A stretch of 64,000 nucleotides of DNA from Hyphococcus sp. (GCA_028289605.1 JANQON010000014.1:1-64000), one strand, 5' to 3'. Positions 9,952 through 20,168 are shown, numbered from the stretch's first letter. Made by a program: numbers and translations. The notes: generated by a model from the letters alone, not told the origin.

Positions 9952-10469
9952 CGCTTGATTGCGCGTCCAATCGAAGTGGTCAGCGCGGGCTGACGCTGAT
10001 CGAGCTTCTGGTTGTGATGACGATCCTCGCGCTCGCTGCGACGATCGTCATCGTCAATGCGCCGCCGACGCGCAGCCCGTCGCGGACCGCCGCTGATGAG
10101 TTTGCGCAAACCTTGCGCGGCGCTGTCGACCTGGCGATTATCAATGGCGAGAATTATCGAATTGAGGTTCTTCCTGGGGCGTGGACGCTGGCGAAATTGA
10201 CCGACGGCGTGTGGTCTTCGGTTGCGGCGACGCCAGAGGACGATGTCGGCGAGGTGCTGCTCCGAATCGACGTTGAAGATGCGGCTCAGTCCAATGCGCT
10301 GGGTTTGTACGGGAAGCGGCCGGACCGTCGCGGCCGCGACGAACCTGTTCTGGTTCCGATCGATCCCTTTGGCGACACATATTCGTTTGCGTTGTCCTTT
10401 CAGTACAATCGCGACGTCTGGATTGTCCGTAGCGCCGATGATGGAACGATAGAGGTGGCGCAGGAATGA
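9930..10469 (+). CDS. gspH: Minor pseudopilin GspH
   Basis: This 179-residue minor pseudopilin has the leader ending GQRG, then LTLIELLVVMTILALAATIV with Glu +5. The C-terminal domain is beta-rich and poorly conserved, as is usual for GspH. The start must be TTG at 9930 (overlapping gspG by 22 bases), because no ATG or GTG lies in frame before the cleavage site. GspH sits in the tip complex or along the pseudopilus in known systems. Confidence 0.88.
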   Translation: MAGSKQITLDCASNRSGQRGLTLIELLVVMTILALAATIVIVNAPPTRSPSRTAADEFAQTLRGAVDLAIINGENYRIEVLPGAWTLAKLTDGVWSSVAATPEDDVGEVLLRIDVEDAAQSNALGLYGKRPDRRGRDEPVLVPIDPFGDTYSFALSFQYNRDVWIVRSADDGTIEVAQE

Positions 10470-10834
10470 AGAACGCCGTTTCTCAAAAAGGAATGACGTT
10501 GATCGAGGTGCTTGTCTCCTTTGCGATCCTTGCCGGCATTTTGTTGAGCGTGCTGACCCTCGTGGGCCAAAATGCGCAGTACATGCTGTCCGCCGAGGAG
10601 CGCTTGTTGGCGTCGATTGCTACGGACAATCTTGTTACTGAGGAATTGGCGCGGCTGGAGTCCCCGCGAGCCGGCGAGGAAGTCGGCGCCGCCGTTGTAG
10701 CGGGACGCCAATTCGCATACACCCGGACCGTCGTGGAAGTGGGCGAGCGCGCCGTGCTGATAGAATATCGGGTCCAGCGCGAAGGCGGTGAGCAAACCCT
10801 GGCGCGCGCGACAGCACTGAAGGCGCGCCAATGA
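10466..10834 (+). CDS. gspI: Minor pseudopilin GspI
   Basis: This 122-residue prepilin has a short basic leader, then KGMTLIEVLVSFAILAGILL with Glu +5. The length fits GspI, which nucleates the GspI-J-K tip complex. It overlaps gspH by 4 bases (ATGA) and gspJ by 4 bases. Confidence 0.9.
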   Translation: MKNAVSQKGMTLIEVLVSFAILAGILLSVLTLVGQNAQYMLSAEERLLASIATDNLVTEELARLESPRAGEEVGAAVVAGRQFAYTRTVVEVGERAVLIEYRVQREGGEQTLARATALKARQ

Positions 10835-11499
10835 GCGCGCGGCGCATCAGTCAACGCGGCGTGACGCTGCCTGAGTTGCTTGTGGCGCTCTTGATATTCG
10901 CCATGATTTCCAGCGTCGGCGTTTATGCGCTTCGCCTTGGAATCGACGGGCGCGAACAGCTTCTGACGACCGATGAGCGTCTCAGAGAGTGGCAGCTCGC
11001 GCGCTTGATAATCAGACAGGATCTGGCGCAGGTGGCGATGCGGCCCGTGCGGGATGAATTCGGGGCCTTCCAGGCGGGACCGTTCATCGGCGGCTTCGGG
11101 TTTTCCGGTCGTACGCCGATCTCCGGCGAAACCCCGCTGCTGGCCTTTGTGCGCGGCGGCTGGAGCAATATCGACGCAACGACGCCGAGGTCCACGCTGC
11201 AATATGTCGAATATGTACTGGTCGAAGACGATTTCGTGCGGCGGACCCGAACCTATCTCGACGATGCGCGCGATCAGCCGGCGCGCGATCGCGTTCTGTT
11301 CGAGAATGTCGGCGAGGTGAAACTGGAATTCCTGCTTGGAGAAACAACACGCGGGCTGGAATGGGGCGAAAATTGGCCCGCGACAGGTGCGCCGTCTGCG
11401 CCGCCGCGCGCCATACGGATCAATTTTACGAGCGAGCACTACGGACCGGTCGAGCAATTGTTCTGGATCGGCGACATCACAGGCGTGATCCAGTCATGA
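10831..11499 (+). CDS. gspJ: Minor pseudopilin GspJ
   Basis: This 222-residue prepilin has the cleavage site QRG before VTLPELLVALLIFAMISSVG. Pro precedes the +5 Glu where most pseudopilins have Ile, which is tolerated in GspJ. The C-terminal domain is long and beta-rich, with PRAIRINFTSEHYG near the end as in other GspJ proteins. It overlaps both neighbours by 4 bases. Confidence 0.9.
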   Translation: MSARRISQRGVTLPELLVALLIFAMISSVGVYALRLGIDGREQLLTTDERLREWQLARLIIRQDLAQVAMRPVRDEFGAFQAGPFIGGFGFSGRTPISGETPLLAFVRGGWSNIDATTPRSTLQYVEYVLVEDDFVRRTRTYLDDARDQPARDRVLFENVGEVKLEFLLGETTRGLEWGENWPATGAPSAPPRAIRINFTSEHYGPVEQLFWIGDITGVIQS

Positions 11500-12500
11500 G
11501 CGTCATTCGATCTCGCAACGAGCGCGGCGCCGCACTGATTATCGTGCTGCTGCTTGCAGCGACGTTGTCCTTTATTGTGCTCGCTCTGGTGACGGCGATC
11601 AGTCTGTCTGCGCAACGCACGGGCGGAGCCGCACTGCGCGGCGAGATCCTTTGGCGCGCTGTGAGCGCTGAAACCATCGCCAAGGAAGCCATAACAGAGG
11701 CGCTGAACGCAGCCCAGTCGGGCGGGCCGGCCTTGACGCCGGACCACCCGCTTTTTTCCGAGCAGCTGTTCATTCCGTTTACGGACGGCGCCGGCGCCAT
11801 CATCTTCGCCGACGCCACGCGGTGCTTCAACCTCAATAGTCTCGCAAGCGGCGCCGGCGGGCAAGATGCTGACGAGGTCGGCCCGGAGACCGAACTGGCG
11901 GAGCTGTTGAAAGCCGTCGGCTTGAGCGATACCGAAGCGTCAAACCTCGCGAATGTCGTCAAAGACTGGATCGACGCAGATGACATTCAAAGCATTGGCG
12001 GGGCCGAGGACAGCTTTTACACCAGCCTGCCGACGCCCTACCGAACCGGCGGCGGTCCCATCGCCTCCGTCTCCGAACTGCGCGCGATGCAGGGCGTGAC
12101 GCCGGAACTCTATGCGGCCGTCAGTCCCCTGGTTTGCGCCTTGCCGACGAGCGAGGGATCGGTGATCAACGTCAACGCCCTTTCGCCGGATCAGGCGGTC
12201 CTTCTGAGCGGCCTGACGGAGGGCCGCCTGCCGGTGAGAACGGCAGAGGACATATTGCGCGAACGTCCGCCTGGCGGCTGGACCTCAAAAGAGCAGTTTT
12301 TGGCGCTGCCGGCCTTCCAGGATGACGAAATCGACAGTAATGCGCTGGGCGGCCGTATTGACGTTTCGCCGCGCTATATAGAAGCGATTGCAGGCGCTAC
12401 AGTTAATGAGATTGACATGAATGTGCGGTTATTGTTTTCCGCTGCGTCGGGGGGGACCGACGTGGCGCTGATCAGGCGCGAATTGGGAACGGACCGATGA
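11496..12500 (+). CDS. gspK: Pseudopilus tip protein GspK
   Basis: This 334-residue protein is the largest minor pseudopilin and caps the tip. The leader NERG is followed by AALIIVLLLAATLSFIVLA. It lacks Glu +5, as is typical of GspK. The middle has the alpha-domain with FNLNSLASG and two helix-hairpin-helix-like SAM segments (VSELRAMQGVTPELYAAVSP and similar). The start at 11496 is an ATGA overlap with the gspJ stop. A longer upstream reading lacks a leader at the correct place. Confidence 0.92.
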   Translation: MSVIRSRNERGAALIIVLLLAATLSFIVLALVTAISLSAQRTGGAALRGEILWRAVSAETIAKEAITEALNAAQSGGPALTPDHPLFSEQLFIPFTDGAGAIIFADATRCFNLNSLASGAGGQDADEVGPETELAELLKAVGLSDTEASNLANVVKDWIDADDIQSIGGAEDSFYTSLPTPYRTGGGPIASVSELRAMQGVTPELYAAVSPLVCALPTSEGSVINVNALSPDQAVLLSGLTEGRLPVRTAEDILRERPPGGWTSKEQFLALPAFQDDEIDSNALGGRIDVSPRYIEAIAGATVNEIDMNVRLLFSAASGGTDVALIRRELGTDR

Positions 12501-13690
12501 GCGAAATGGTGGTCGTCAGGTTGGGGCGCGATCTCGACGCGCCGATGCGTTGGGCGACGTTCGTCGACGGCGAGTTTTCGCAATCGGGCGGCGTCGCTTC
12601 GATTGACGCCCTAAAAGAAGCGCTCGGCGGCTTTGATGAGAATGTCCGCCTCGCCGCGTTGTTGCCGGGCGAACAGGTCGCCCTGCGCACGCTGCCGGCG
12701 CCGCCGCGCCAAAACTCGAAACTGGACTCCGCCGCGCGCCTCCTGCTCGAGGACGAGCTCGCCGTCGCGATTGAAGATCAGCATGTCGCTGTATTGCGAA
12801 CCGATGAAGCCGCCCAAATCGCTGCGATCGATCGCGGCGTTATTCAGTATTGGCGAGACGGGTTTGCTGAAGCGGGGCTCGCTCTATCGGTTCTTACCCC
12901 TGACTATGCATGTTTGAGCGGCGGCCCGGCTGATGGGGCGCTCTTTATTGATAAAAACAGACTGGTCGGCAATTTCGGCGGACAGGGTTTCGCCGCCGAG
13001 CCGGACATCGCCAAACTGGTGATTGCCGATCATCTCGCGCAGCGACCCGACGCGACCTTCGGCGTTTACAGCACCAAAGAAAGCGCGATCTTCGCCGATA
13101 ATCCGCGCTTTGAGCGTCTGGGCGAAGCGGGCGACGACGATCTGTTGATCCTCGGCGCGAGCGCTATCGACGCCGACGACGCCGTCAATCTTCTGCAAGG
13201 GGAATTTCGTCCGCCGCGGAAAAAGATTGTTGAAGCGAGCCACTGGCGCCGTCCCGGGCTGATCGCTGCGGGCCTGGCTGTTTTGTTGCTGGGCGGAGCG
13301 TTTGCCGACGGCTGGCGCGCCGGGCGCATTGCGGACAGATACGCCGGCGAAGCTCAACGCATTCACAACGAAGCTTTTCCGACCGCGACCGGCGTGGATA
13401 TTCGCTCCCATGCCCGAAGCGTTCTCGGCGCCGGCGGTCAGGGCGCTTCTTTTCTCGCATTGTCGGACGTTATCGGCCGCGCGCTGGAAGATCATGAAAA
13501 CGTCGCCGTAGACCGCGTACGATACGATCAAGCGCGCGGCACGTATGTATTTTCGATCCGCAGCCTGTCGGACTCCGAAATCGCCGCATTTCGGGAGTCG
13601 TTGTCCGGTCTCGGCGCCGCGTCGGCAGAAACCGGCGGCTATCGCCGTTCCGGCCAATACTGGATCGGCGAAATGACGGTGACTTTGTAA
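12497..13690 (+). CDS. gspL: Type II secretion protein GspL
   Basis: This 397-residue bitopic protein recruits GspE to the membrane. It has a cytoplasmic actin-like domain (about 1-240), one membrane span near 250-270 (RRPGLIAAGLAVLLLGGAFA) and a periplasmic ferredoxin-like domain to the end (WIGEMTVTL). The domain order and position after gspK support the call, since primary sequence is poorly conserved in this family. It overlaps gspK by 4 bases and touches gspM. Confidence 0.88.
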   Translation: MSEMVVVRLGRDLDAPMRWATFVDGEFSQSGGVASIDALKEALGGFDENVRLAALLPGEQVALRTLPAPPRQNSKLDSAARLLLEDELAVAIEDQHVAVLRTDEAAQIAAIDRGVIQYWRDGFAEAGLALSVLTPDYACLSGGPADGALFIDKNRLVGNFGGQGFAAEPDIAKLVIADHLAQRPDATFGVYSTKESAIFADNPRFERLGEAGDDDLLILGASAIDADDAVNLLQGEFRPPRKKIVEASHWRRPGLIAAGLAVLLLGGAFADGWRAGRIADRYAGEAQRIHNEAFPTATGVDIRSHARSVLGAGGQGASFLALSDVIGRALEDHENVAVDRVRYDQARGTYVFSIRSLSDSEIAAFRESLSGLGAASAETGGYRRSGQYWIGEMTVTL

Positions 13691-14166
13691 TGGCTGCGTT
13701 TTGGCAAAACCTCTCCGACCGGGAAAGGCTGCTAATCGCCGTCGGCGGCGCTTTAGCGGGCCTGTTCATCGTTTTGCAGTTTGTCATCGCCCCGATACTC
13801 GATTGGCGCGACGACCAGCGCCAGCGACTGAACGAAGCCAAAGCGCTGTACGAGATTGTCGCCGAAGCGGCGCCGCGCGGTCGCGCCATGGCCGCGGGCG
13901 CCGGCGCCAATGCGACGCCGGTGCGCAACGCCGTGACGCAGTCCGCTAACGCGGCGGGCGTATCCATCGTCTATGTCAATGTGCGCGCCGACGGGGTGGT
14001 CGACGCCAATGTCGCATCGGCGCCGCCGGGCGCCCTGTATGATTGGATCCAACTCGTCAGAAATGACTACGGCGTCACAATCGAGACCGCCGACATCGCA
14101 CGGGAAACCGGCAACCCCGAAGTGGTGCGGGCGCAGTTGTCGTTCTCACGGCGGGGCGGACCGTGA
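13690..14166 (+). CDS. gspM: Type II secretion protein GspM
   Basis: This 158-residue protein has the GspM opening FWQNLSDRERLLIAVGG, one membrane span (about 15-37) and a periplasmic domain of ferredoxin-like type. It partners GspL in the inner-membrane platform. The TAATG junction with gspL and overlap with gspN indicate one transcript. Confidence 0.88.
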   Translation: MAAFWQNLSDRERLLIAVGGALAGLFIVLQFVIAPILDWRDDQRQRLNEAKALYEIVAEAAPRGRAMAAGAGANATPVRNAVTQSANAAGVSIVYVNVRADGVVDANVASAPPGALYDWIQLVRNDYGVTIETADIARETGNPEVVRAQLSFSRRGGP

Positions 14167-14948
14167 CGGCGTCGCCGCCTCGGTTTCGTCCTAGCGGTCG
14201 ACTGCTTGGAGTGCTTGGCGCCGCTGTCTTCGTCGCCGCCGCATTGTGGCAGGCGCCGGCGAGTCTTGTGGCCCCGGCGTTGCAACAGTCTGGAGCGAAT
14301 GTTCAGTACCGCGAATTAGCGGGCCGTATCTGGGACGGTGAGTTGAGGGGGCTGACTGTCGGCGATCAGTATTTGGGAGACGTGTCATTTCGCCTTCACG
14401 CCTTGCCGTTGCTGACCGGTACAATCTCGTCGGATGTTTCCGTGGCGGGCGGCGCCGCAGTCGGGGAAGGCGAAATCGGCGCTAACGCGCTGTTGCGACG
14501 CGTGTGGCTCCGCGATGCGTCGCTTGAATTCGATCTTGGATCGGTCCGGCGTTACACCATCTTCGGCATTCCCTATGAGGGCCGCGCCAGAGCGAAGATT
14601 GCAAGGCTGTCCTGGTCGCTGAACGCCGGGTGCCTGGAAGCGCAAGGAGATGTCTGGACCGACGTTCTTAACGCATCGGCAAGGCGGTTCGTCGGGGACG
14701 GGCTCGTGCTTTCGGGCCCGGCTTCCTGCGCCGACGACAGGCTCCGCCTGAACCTGAGCGGCGCCAATCGGGAAGGCGTTACGAACATCGCCGTCTCCGT
14801 CACGCCGAGGCTCACCTATCAGCTTACGGCCAGCGTGATGCCGGACCGCGCTGAGCTGAAAACCAACCTGCGCGCCATCGGATTCGAAGACAGCGGCGGC
14901 GCACTCATCTATGATGCGGTCGGCGAGTTAAAGGGAGCCGGGTCATGA
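14163..14948 (+). CDS. gspN: Type II secretion protein GspN
   Basis: This 261-residue protein has an N-terminal membrane anchor (about 12-32) and a periplasmic beta-rich domain with the pattern YRELAGRIWDGELRGLTVGD, typical of GspN. GspN occurs in only a subset of type II systems and its role is not settled. Its place after gspM fits. It overlaps gspM and the next gene by 4 bases each. Confidence 0.82.
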   Translation: MTASPPRFRPSGRLLGVLGAAVFVAAALWQAPASLVAPALQQSGANVQYRELAGRIWDGELRGLTVGDQYLGDVSFRLHALPLLTGTISSDVSVAGGAAVGEGEIGANALLRRVWLRDASLEFDLGSVRRYTIFGIPYEGRARAKIARLSWSLNAGCLEAQGDVWTDVLNASARRFVGDGLVLSGPASCADDRLRLNLSGANREGVTNIAVSVTPRLTYQLTASVMPDRAELKTNLRAIGFEDSGGALIYDAVGELKGAGS

Positions 14949-15415
14949 TGCGCATCGCAAGCGCCCTGTTGGCTGTCCTTGTTGTCGGGTGCGCAACGGG
15001 GGGTGAAGACGCGCCTGTGCCCGTGATCGGCGCTGAAGACGGGTCGTTCGCCCTGACGGCCCTTGCCGACGCGGCTTTGCCGCCCGGCAAATGCGGCATG
15101 ATTCTGTGGACGCTCGACGCCAACACGCCAACGCCGATTATGCGTTACGTGTCAGGGGAAAGCGCCAGCATCGCTGTCAATGGGGTTCCGGTGGACCTCA
15201 GCCTTGCTGAGACCGGGGGCGGTGGAAACTTCGGGGTCGCAGAAAAGCAGGTTTTCGTGGGCGGCGCCGGCTATGACGCCGTCGTTGACGTGCATTTCGG
15301 CCTCGGCTTTGACGGCGGTTCTTATCTGGAGCGCGGCTTGGTGAAAGTCACGTCTTCGACAGGCTGGGAAGTGGTTGCGCCGGCGGCGGGAATCGCTGGC
15401 TGCCGCAGCAAGTAG
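14945..15415 (+). CDS. Lipoprotein at the end of the gsp operon
   Basis: This 156-residue protein has a lipoprotein signal peptide (lipobox LVVGC, Cys about residue 16) followed by a beta-rich domain with no motif I recognise. The start overlaps the gspN stop as ATGATG, so it is translated with the secretion genes. A pilotin for GspD or a substrate-specific accessory protein is possible from context, but known pilotins differ in sequence and fold class and this is only inference. The 281 bases after it hold no gene. Confidence 0.75.
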   Translation: MMRIASALLAVLVVGCATGGEDAPVPVIGAEDGSFALTALADAALPPGKCGMILWTLDANTPTPIMRYVSGESASIAVNGVPVDLSLAETGGGGNFGVAEKQVFVGGAGYDAVVDVHFGLGFDGGSYLERGLVKVTSSTGWEVVAPAAGIAGCRSK

Positions 15416-15498
15416 CGACGCCCAAGTTCTTTCGCCTGATCGGCGCGGGAACCAAAAAGTCGCCCTTTCTATCTCCGCGAAACACCAATCCTACTTCA

Positions 15499-15517
15499 GA
15501 TTTTTTCTCAAAAAATC
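15499..15517 (+). terminator. Weak AT-rich hairpin after the gsp operon
   Basis: The arms gattttttc/gaaaaaatc-type pair as an 8-bp AT-rich stem (15499-15506 with 15510-15517) around a 3-base loop. The stem is weak and has no long T tract after it, so termination here is uncertain. Confidence 0.35.
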
Positions 15518-15565
15518 CGAGTAACTACCTGTAGGAAAGGGATCTTTACCAATAGACGCACTAGT

Positions 15566-15620
15566 TGCGCAAAATGCGCAAAAAGTGCGTTTTGTGATTG
15601 ACACAATGTTCAAATATGAC
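15566..15620 (+). promoter_or_regulatory. TGCGCAAAA direct repeats and possible promoter
   Basis: Two perfect copies of TGCGCAAAA (15566-15574, 15575-15583) are followed by a related gtgcgttttg and, at 15598, by TTGACA. A -10-like gatata lies about 18 bases further on. This AT-rich patch stands out from its surroundings and sits 77-130 bases before the next gene. It is a candidate promoter with operator repeats. Confidence 0.45.
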
Positions 15621-15696
15621 GGATATATGACACTTACATATCACATTTGTGACGCCCGTTGCGTCGAAGCAGCGGTTCAAAAAAACGGAGGTAAAA

Positions 15697-16080
15697 ATGA
15701 AAATGATAACAAAAAGCCTCACCGGTGCGGTGTTCGCTGTCCTGATGGTTGCAAGCGCTGCGGCGCAGGAGTTCGGCCCGGCGCCGTCCGATTATCGATA
15801 CTCAACCCAGGATTACGTTGAGAGCCGCCTGTACAACGCGCGCGGCGCTCGGATTTCTTTCGATGGCGAGCCATATCCGGTCTTCGCCGATTTCGGCCGC
15901 AGAGGAGAGTACGCGGCCTGGGCCGTTGACATCAGCGTTCGCACCAGCGTTCGCGGCCGCGGCTATGACGGTTACATGCATTACACCGTGATCTTCGTCG
16001 ACGGAGAGCCCGTCGCATTCGAGCAGGATATCGGCGGCGTGGAGGTTGCCGGTTCGTCCCGATACGCCTCAAGGCGCTAA
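15697..16080 (+). CDS. Small secreted protein of unknown function
   Basis: This 127-residue protein has a signal peptide (cleavage near ASAAAQE) and a mature part rich in Tyr and Arg with YDGYMHYTVIFVDGEPVAFEQ near the end. The strong ribosome-binding site ggaggt 5 bases before the ATG at 15697 decides the start. I recognise no family. A bidirectional terminator follows. It lies between the secretion operon and gspO, so it could be an exported product, but this is inference. Confidence 0.75.
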   Translation: MKMITKSLTGAVFAVLMVASAAAQEFGPAPSDYRYSTQDYVESRLYNARGARISFDGEPYPVFADFGRRGEYAAWAVDISVRTSVRGRGYDGYMHYTVIFVDGEPVAFEQDIGGVEVAGSSRYASRR

Positions 16081-16132
16081 GGGCCTGGTTCACCTTTTTG
16101 GCGCGGTCGCCTCACGGCCCGGAGCCTGGAAG

Positions 16133-16159
16133 ACGCGGCGGAAACGCCGCGTTTTTTTT
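16133..16159. terminator. Rho-independent terminator between convergent genes
   Basis: The arms acgcggcg (16133-16140) and cgccgcgt (16145-16152) around gaaa are followed by eight T. The T run reaches the stop codon of the convergent gspO gene. It mainly ends the rightward transcript. Confidence 0.85.
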
Positions 16160-16991
16160 AAGCGGCGACGCCCGCCTGCATGAGCAGGAAGACGCCATAA
16201 CCGCCTACGCACAGGCCCGGTCCGAACGGCAGTGGGTCTGTCGCCCCGACGCTAACGCCGCGCAGCCGACTGATGATGAAAACGACGACAAGGCTCGCGA
16301 CGGATGCGACAAATACGATCGCCGGCAGCGCTGTTGCGCCCGCCCATGCGCCGAGGGCCGCCATCAGTTTCGCGTCGCCCAATCCGAGCGCATCAACGCC
16401 GCGCCATCGGCGCCACAGGGCGCCCAGCGCCCAGAACGCCGCGGCGCCGGCGATCGATCCGATTATCGCCTGTTGCCATGAAACGAACATTGATGAGGCG
16501 TTTGCGGCGAGGCCAAAAGCGATGAGGGGCAGTGTCAGCCAGTCGGGTAGGTAGCCCGTTTCCAGATCGATCACCGCCAGGACAAGCAGCGTCCAACCGA
16601 GAAGCGTCGACAGCAGCGCCGGCGTTGCAAATCCAAACAGGAGGATGGACACACCCGCAATAGCGACGGCCGCCAACTCGACAAGGGGATATCGCGGCGA
16701 AATCGGGGCTTTGCAGGCGGCGCATTTGCCCCTGAGCGCGGCATAGCCAAGGATCGGAATCAAGAAATAATACTTGATCGGTTGCTTGCAGCTCGGGCAA
16801 TAGGATCGAGGACCCAGTAAATTGCCGCGCGTGCCGTCTTGGTCGTCGACGAGGCCCCACATCACCGGGCCCCGATAAATCACCACATTGAGGAAACTGC
16901 CGACAAGGGCGCTGGCGACAAGGGCTGCGGTCCACATAGCGAAAATCAAAGCGCGTCGCTCGCAAGGGCTGAGGAAACCGGTGTCTATCAT
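16158..16991 (-). CDS. gspO: Prepilin peptidase / N-methyltransferase GspO (PilD)
   Basis: This 277-residue integral-membrane aspartyl protease cleaves and N-methylates the GspG-K prepilins. The zinc-binding CPSC and CAAC pairs of the methylase loop are present, as are the two catalytic Asp motifs ([12 protein letters not shown] and GLGDAKLM). There are about seven to eight membrane spans. The chosen start (MIDTGF) gives the usual N-terminus. The reading frame remains open 67 codons further upstream but without family features. It is separate from and convergent with the gsp operon. Confidence 0.92.
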   Translation of the reverse strand: MIDTGFLSPCERRALIFAMWTAALVASALVGSFLNVVIYRGPVMWGLVDDQDGTRGNLLGPRSYCPSCKQPIKYYFLIPILGYAALRGKCAACKAPISPRYPLVELAAVAIAGVSILLFGFATPALLSTLLGWTLLVLAVIDLETGYLPDWLTLPLIAFGLAANASSMFVSWQQAIIGSIAGAAAFWALGALWRRWRGVDALGLGDAKLMAALGAWAGATALPAIVFVASVASLVVVFIISRLRGVSVGATDPLPFGPGLCVGGYGVFLLMQAGVAA

Positions 16992-17092
16992 GCGCCGCAC
17001 GCTGGTGTCATGAGCGCTGCGCGGCGTCTTTGACAAGACCGCGGCAAGGGCTCTATCGCTACATTTTGCATCGCAACAAGCGAGGAGAAGAC

Positions 17093-19228
17093 ATGGGGTA
17101 CGTTGCGAAATCCGGCCTTGAGGTTCACGAGAAACTGGCGGCGTTTGTGGAATCGGAGTGTCTGCCGGCGTCCGGGATTTCGCCGGACGCATTCTGGTCG
17201 GGCTTCGCCGACATTGTCGAAATCTTCACGCCGGAGAATCGAGCGCTTCTGCAGTCGCGCGATGAAATCCAGACAAAGATCGACGCCTGGCACGACGAAC
17301 GCGGCGGAACCTTCGAAAGCGGCGATTACGTCCGCTTCTTGAAAGAGATCGGTTATCTTGACGCTGAACCGGCGCCGTTCACGGTCGGTTCAACCAACAT
17401 CGACGCGGAAATCGCATCCCTTGCCGGACCGCAGCTGGTCGTGCCGGCGCGCAACGCGCGGTTTGTGTTGAATGCGGCGAACGCACGCTGGGGCAGCCTC
17501 TACGATGCGCTATACGGCACTGATGCGCTGCCGGGAAAACCGGCGCCGGGCGGCTATGACAAGACGCGCGGCGATCATGTCATCGCATGGACTAGAAAAT
17601 TTCTTGATGACGTTGTTCCGCTTGCGGGCGAAAGCCACGCCGCCGCGAGCGCATATTCGGTTGTCGATGGGGCGTTGACGCCAGCGTTGAAAGACCCGGC
17701 GCAGTTTGCCGGCTATCGCGGCGATCCGGCCGCGCCGTCGGCGATCCTGTTGCGCAATAACGGCCTTCACGTCGAGATTGTCATCGACCGCGATCATCCG
17801 ATCGGTAAGGGCGATGCTGCGGGCGTTGCGGACGTGGTGCTGGAATCGGCGTTGTCGACAATTATCGACATGGAGGACTCAGTCGCGGCGGTAGACGTCG
17901 ACGACAAAGTCGAAGGCTATGGCAACTGGCTCGGCCTTATTCGCGGCGACCTGACGGCGACGTTTGAAAAGGGCGGGGCTGCGATGACCCGGACCATGAA
18001 CGCCGACCGGGACTATCTCGCCCCGGACGGGGCGGCGCTCAGCTTGCACGGCCGCAGTTTGCTGCTTGTACGAAACGTCGGTCACTTGATGACCAACCCG
18101 GCGATAAAACTGCAGGACGGTTCTGAGATTTTTGAAGGGATCATGGACGGCGTCATCACCAGTCTGATCGCTAGCAAAGATCTGCGCGGGGAGAGCGCTT
18201 TCGCCAACAGCCGCGCCGGCTCGATCTATATCGTCAAACCGAAAATGCATGGCGCCAAAGAGGCGGACTTCACCAATCGTTTGTTTGCGGCGATAGAAAA
18301 ACTTCTTGGCCTTCAGGACAATTCGCTCAAGGTTGGCGTCATGGACGAAGAGCGGCGCACGTCTGCAAACCTTGCAGCCTGCATCAAAGCCGTCGCCGAT
18401 CGGATCTTCTTTATCAATACCGGCTTTCTCGATCGCACTGGCGACGAGATCCATACGTCCATGCGCGCCGGACCTATGATCCCGAAGGCGGAAATGAAAA
18501 ACTCCGACTGGATCGCCGCCTATGAAGACCGCAACGTGATGATCGGCCTTGCGTGCGGATTGTCGGGCCGCGCGCAGATCGGCAAAGGCATGTGGGCGGC
18601 GCCGGACCGGATGGCCGATATGCTCGAGCAAAAAATCGGACATCCGAAAAGCGGCGCCAACACGGCGTGGACGCCAAGCCCGACCGCCGCGACGCTGCAC
18701 GCGACACACTATCACCGTCTGGATGTGTTTCAGCGTCAGGAAGAGCTCATAGATACGCCAACGCCGGGGCTGGAGACGCTGCTTACGCTGCCGCTTGCGG
18801 TCGGCCGTAATTTTTCAACCGAAGACGTGGCTGCGGAACTTGAGAACAACATCCAGGGCATTCTCGGCTATGTGGTGCGATGGATCGATCAGGGGGTGGG
18901 GTGCTCGAAAGTGCCCGACATCAACGACATTGGCCTGATGGAGGACAGGGCGACGCTGCGGATTTCCTCCCAGCATGTGGCCAACTGGCTGCGCTGGGGT
19001 ATTTGCACCGCCGACGACGTCGAGGCCGTGTTTCGCAAAATGGCGGCGAAAGTCGACGCCCAGAACGCCGGCGATCCTCTCTATGAGCCTATGGCGACGA
19101 ACCCGGACGCCAGCATCGCCTTTCAGGCGGCGCGGGCGCTGGTTTTCGAAGGCGAGTCCTCGCCCAGCGGGTACACGGAGCCTTTGCTCCATGAATACCG
19201 CTTGAAAAAGAAAGCCGCAGCGCGGTAG
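17093..19228 (+). CDS. glcB: Malate synthase G
   Basis: This 711-residue cytoplasmic enzyme condenses glyoxylate with acetyl-CoA to malate (glyoxylate cycle). Length fits the G isoform (about 720) and not the shorter A form. Landmarks are [16 protein letters not shown] at the start, [65 protein letters not shown] and the active-site region ending [13 protein letters not shown]. The start at 17093 has the site gaggagaag 4 bases upstream. Confidence 0.96.
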   Translation: MGYVAKSGLEVHEKLAAFVESECLPASGISPDAFWSGFADIVEIFTPENRALLQSRDEIQTKIDAWHDERGGTFESGDYVRFLKEIGYLDAEPAPFTVGSTNIDAEIASLAGPQLVVPARNARFVLNAANARWGSLYDALYGTDALPGKPAPGGYDKTRGDHVIAWTRKFLDDVVPLAGESHAAASAYSVVDGALTPALKDPAQFAGYRGDPAAPSAILLRNNGLHVEIVIDRDHPIGKGDAAGVADVVLESALSTIIDMEDSVAAVDVDDKVEGYGNWLGLIRGDLTATFEKGGAAMTRTMNADRDYLAPDGAALSLHGRSLLLVRNVGHLMTNPAIKLQDGSEIFEGIMDGVITSLIASKDLRGESAFANSRAGSIYIVKPKMHGAKEADFTNRLFAAIEKLLGLQDNSLKVGVMDEERRTSANLAACIKAVADRIFFINTGFLDRTGDEIHTSMRAGPMIPKAEMKNSDWIAAYEDRNVMIGLACGLSGRAQIGKGMWAAPDRMADMLEQKIGHPKSGANTAWTPSPTAATLHATHYHRLDVFQRQEELIDTPTPGLETLLTLPLAVGRNFSTEDVAAELENNIQGILGYVVRWIDQGVGCSKVPDINDIGLMEDRATLRISSQHVANWLRWGICTADDVEAVFRKMAAKVDAQNAGDPLYEPMATNPDASIAFQAARALVFEGESSPSGYTEPLLHEYRLKKKAAAR

Positions 19229-19266
19229 CCGTTTCAGGTGACGACAAGCAACGCTCGCGCTGACAG

Positions 19267-20139
19267 ATGACGTCGCCGCGCATCCTGGTATGCGGGGCCG
19301 GCGGCGCTGTCGGCCTGGAGATCGTAAAATCTCTGGCGGCGCGCGGTGTTCGCCCTGTCGCCACCTATCGCACCGCGCGCAAAACGGCGCCGGGCGCCAT
19401 AGAGGCGGCCGGCGGCGACCCGGTTCAGTGGGACCTCAATGACCGCGAAACCGGTGCGCGCTTGCTGGCGGACGTCGAGGGAGCGGCCTTCACGCCCATC
19501 CTCACGGTCGCGCGTCTTGCGGCCGGCTTAGCGCCGGCGACGGCGCGGTCGGTTTTTTTCTCCAGCAACAATGTGGCGATCGATCCGTCCGCGCCTGTTT
19601 ACGCCCGCTTGTTGGAAGCGGAAACGCATGTTCGTCAATCCGCGCCGAACGCGATGATCTTGCGGCCTACCATGATCTACGGGTTTCCGGGCGACGGAAA
19701 TCTCAGTCGGCTGATGAAGATGATGCGCCGAACGCCGATCACGCCGATGATGGGTGCGGGCGAGGCATTGCAACAGCCGGTTTTTTTTCGCGATTTCGGG
19801 GGCATTGTTGCAGACCTCTTGTTGGGTGATGAATGGCGTCCTGGCGTGCGTCCAGTCGCCGGGCCGGCGCCCACGACGCTGAAAGAGGTATATCGCGCCG
19901 CGGCGCGCGCCGCGAACGCGAAAACCCTGACAGCGTCGTTCCCATCAGCGCCGTTGGCGCAGCTGTGCGCCGCTGCGGAGAAAATCGGATTGAGCGCCCC
20001 GCTCAGCAGCGCACAGCTGGCCCGGGCGAATGCAGATAAGACCCCGCGCGGCGACCGGCCGCTCCTCGCCGGAACGTCGTTGGAAGACGGCCTTAAAGCG
20101 TTGGCGGGCGCCCTTGACGAGGCGCGTTCCGGACCCTAG
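19267..20139 (+). CDS. Atypical short-chain dehydrogenase / NAD(P)-binding protein
   Basis: This 290-residue protein has a Rossmann fold beginning [22 protein letters not shown]. It has the NmrA/NDUFA9-like layout with [11 protein letters not shown] and [17 protein letters not shown], where the usual YxxxK is replaced by a Y near VYARLLEAE without a lysine four residues on. Such atypical SDRs are often binding or quinone-related proteins. Substrate is unknown. Confidence 0.8.
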   Translation: MTSPRILVCGAGGAVGLEIVKSLAARGVRPVATYRTARKTAPGAIEAAGGDPVQWDLNDRETGARLLADVEGAAFTPILTVARLAAGLAPATARSVFFSSNNVAIDPSAPVYARLLEAETHVRQSAPNAMILRPTMIYGFPGDGNLSRLMKMMRRTPITPMMGAGEALQQPVFFRDFGGIVADLLLGDEWRPGVRPVAGPAPTTLKEVYRAAARAANAKTLTASFPSAPLAQLCAAAEKIGLSAPLSSAQLARANADKTPRGDRPLLAGTSLEDGLKALAGALDEARSGP

Positions 20140-20168
20140 CTCAACATCGCGACAAGGAGACCGACCCC

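Noticed and set aside
10483-11457. 324-codon leftward open frame opposite gspI/gspJ
   Set aside because: It is antisense to overlapping pseudopilin genes; length reflects GC-rich codon use.
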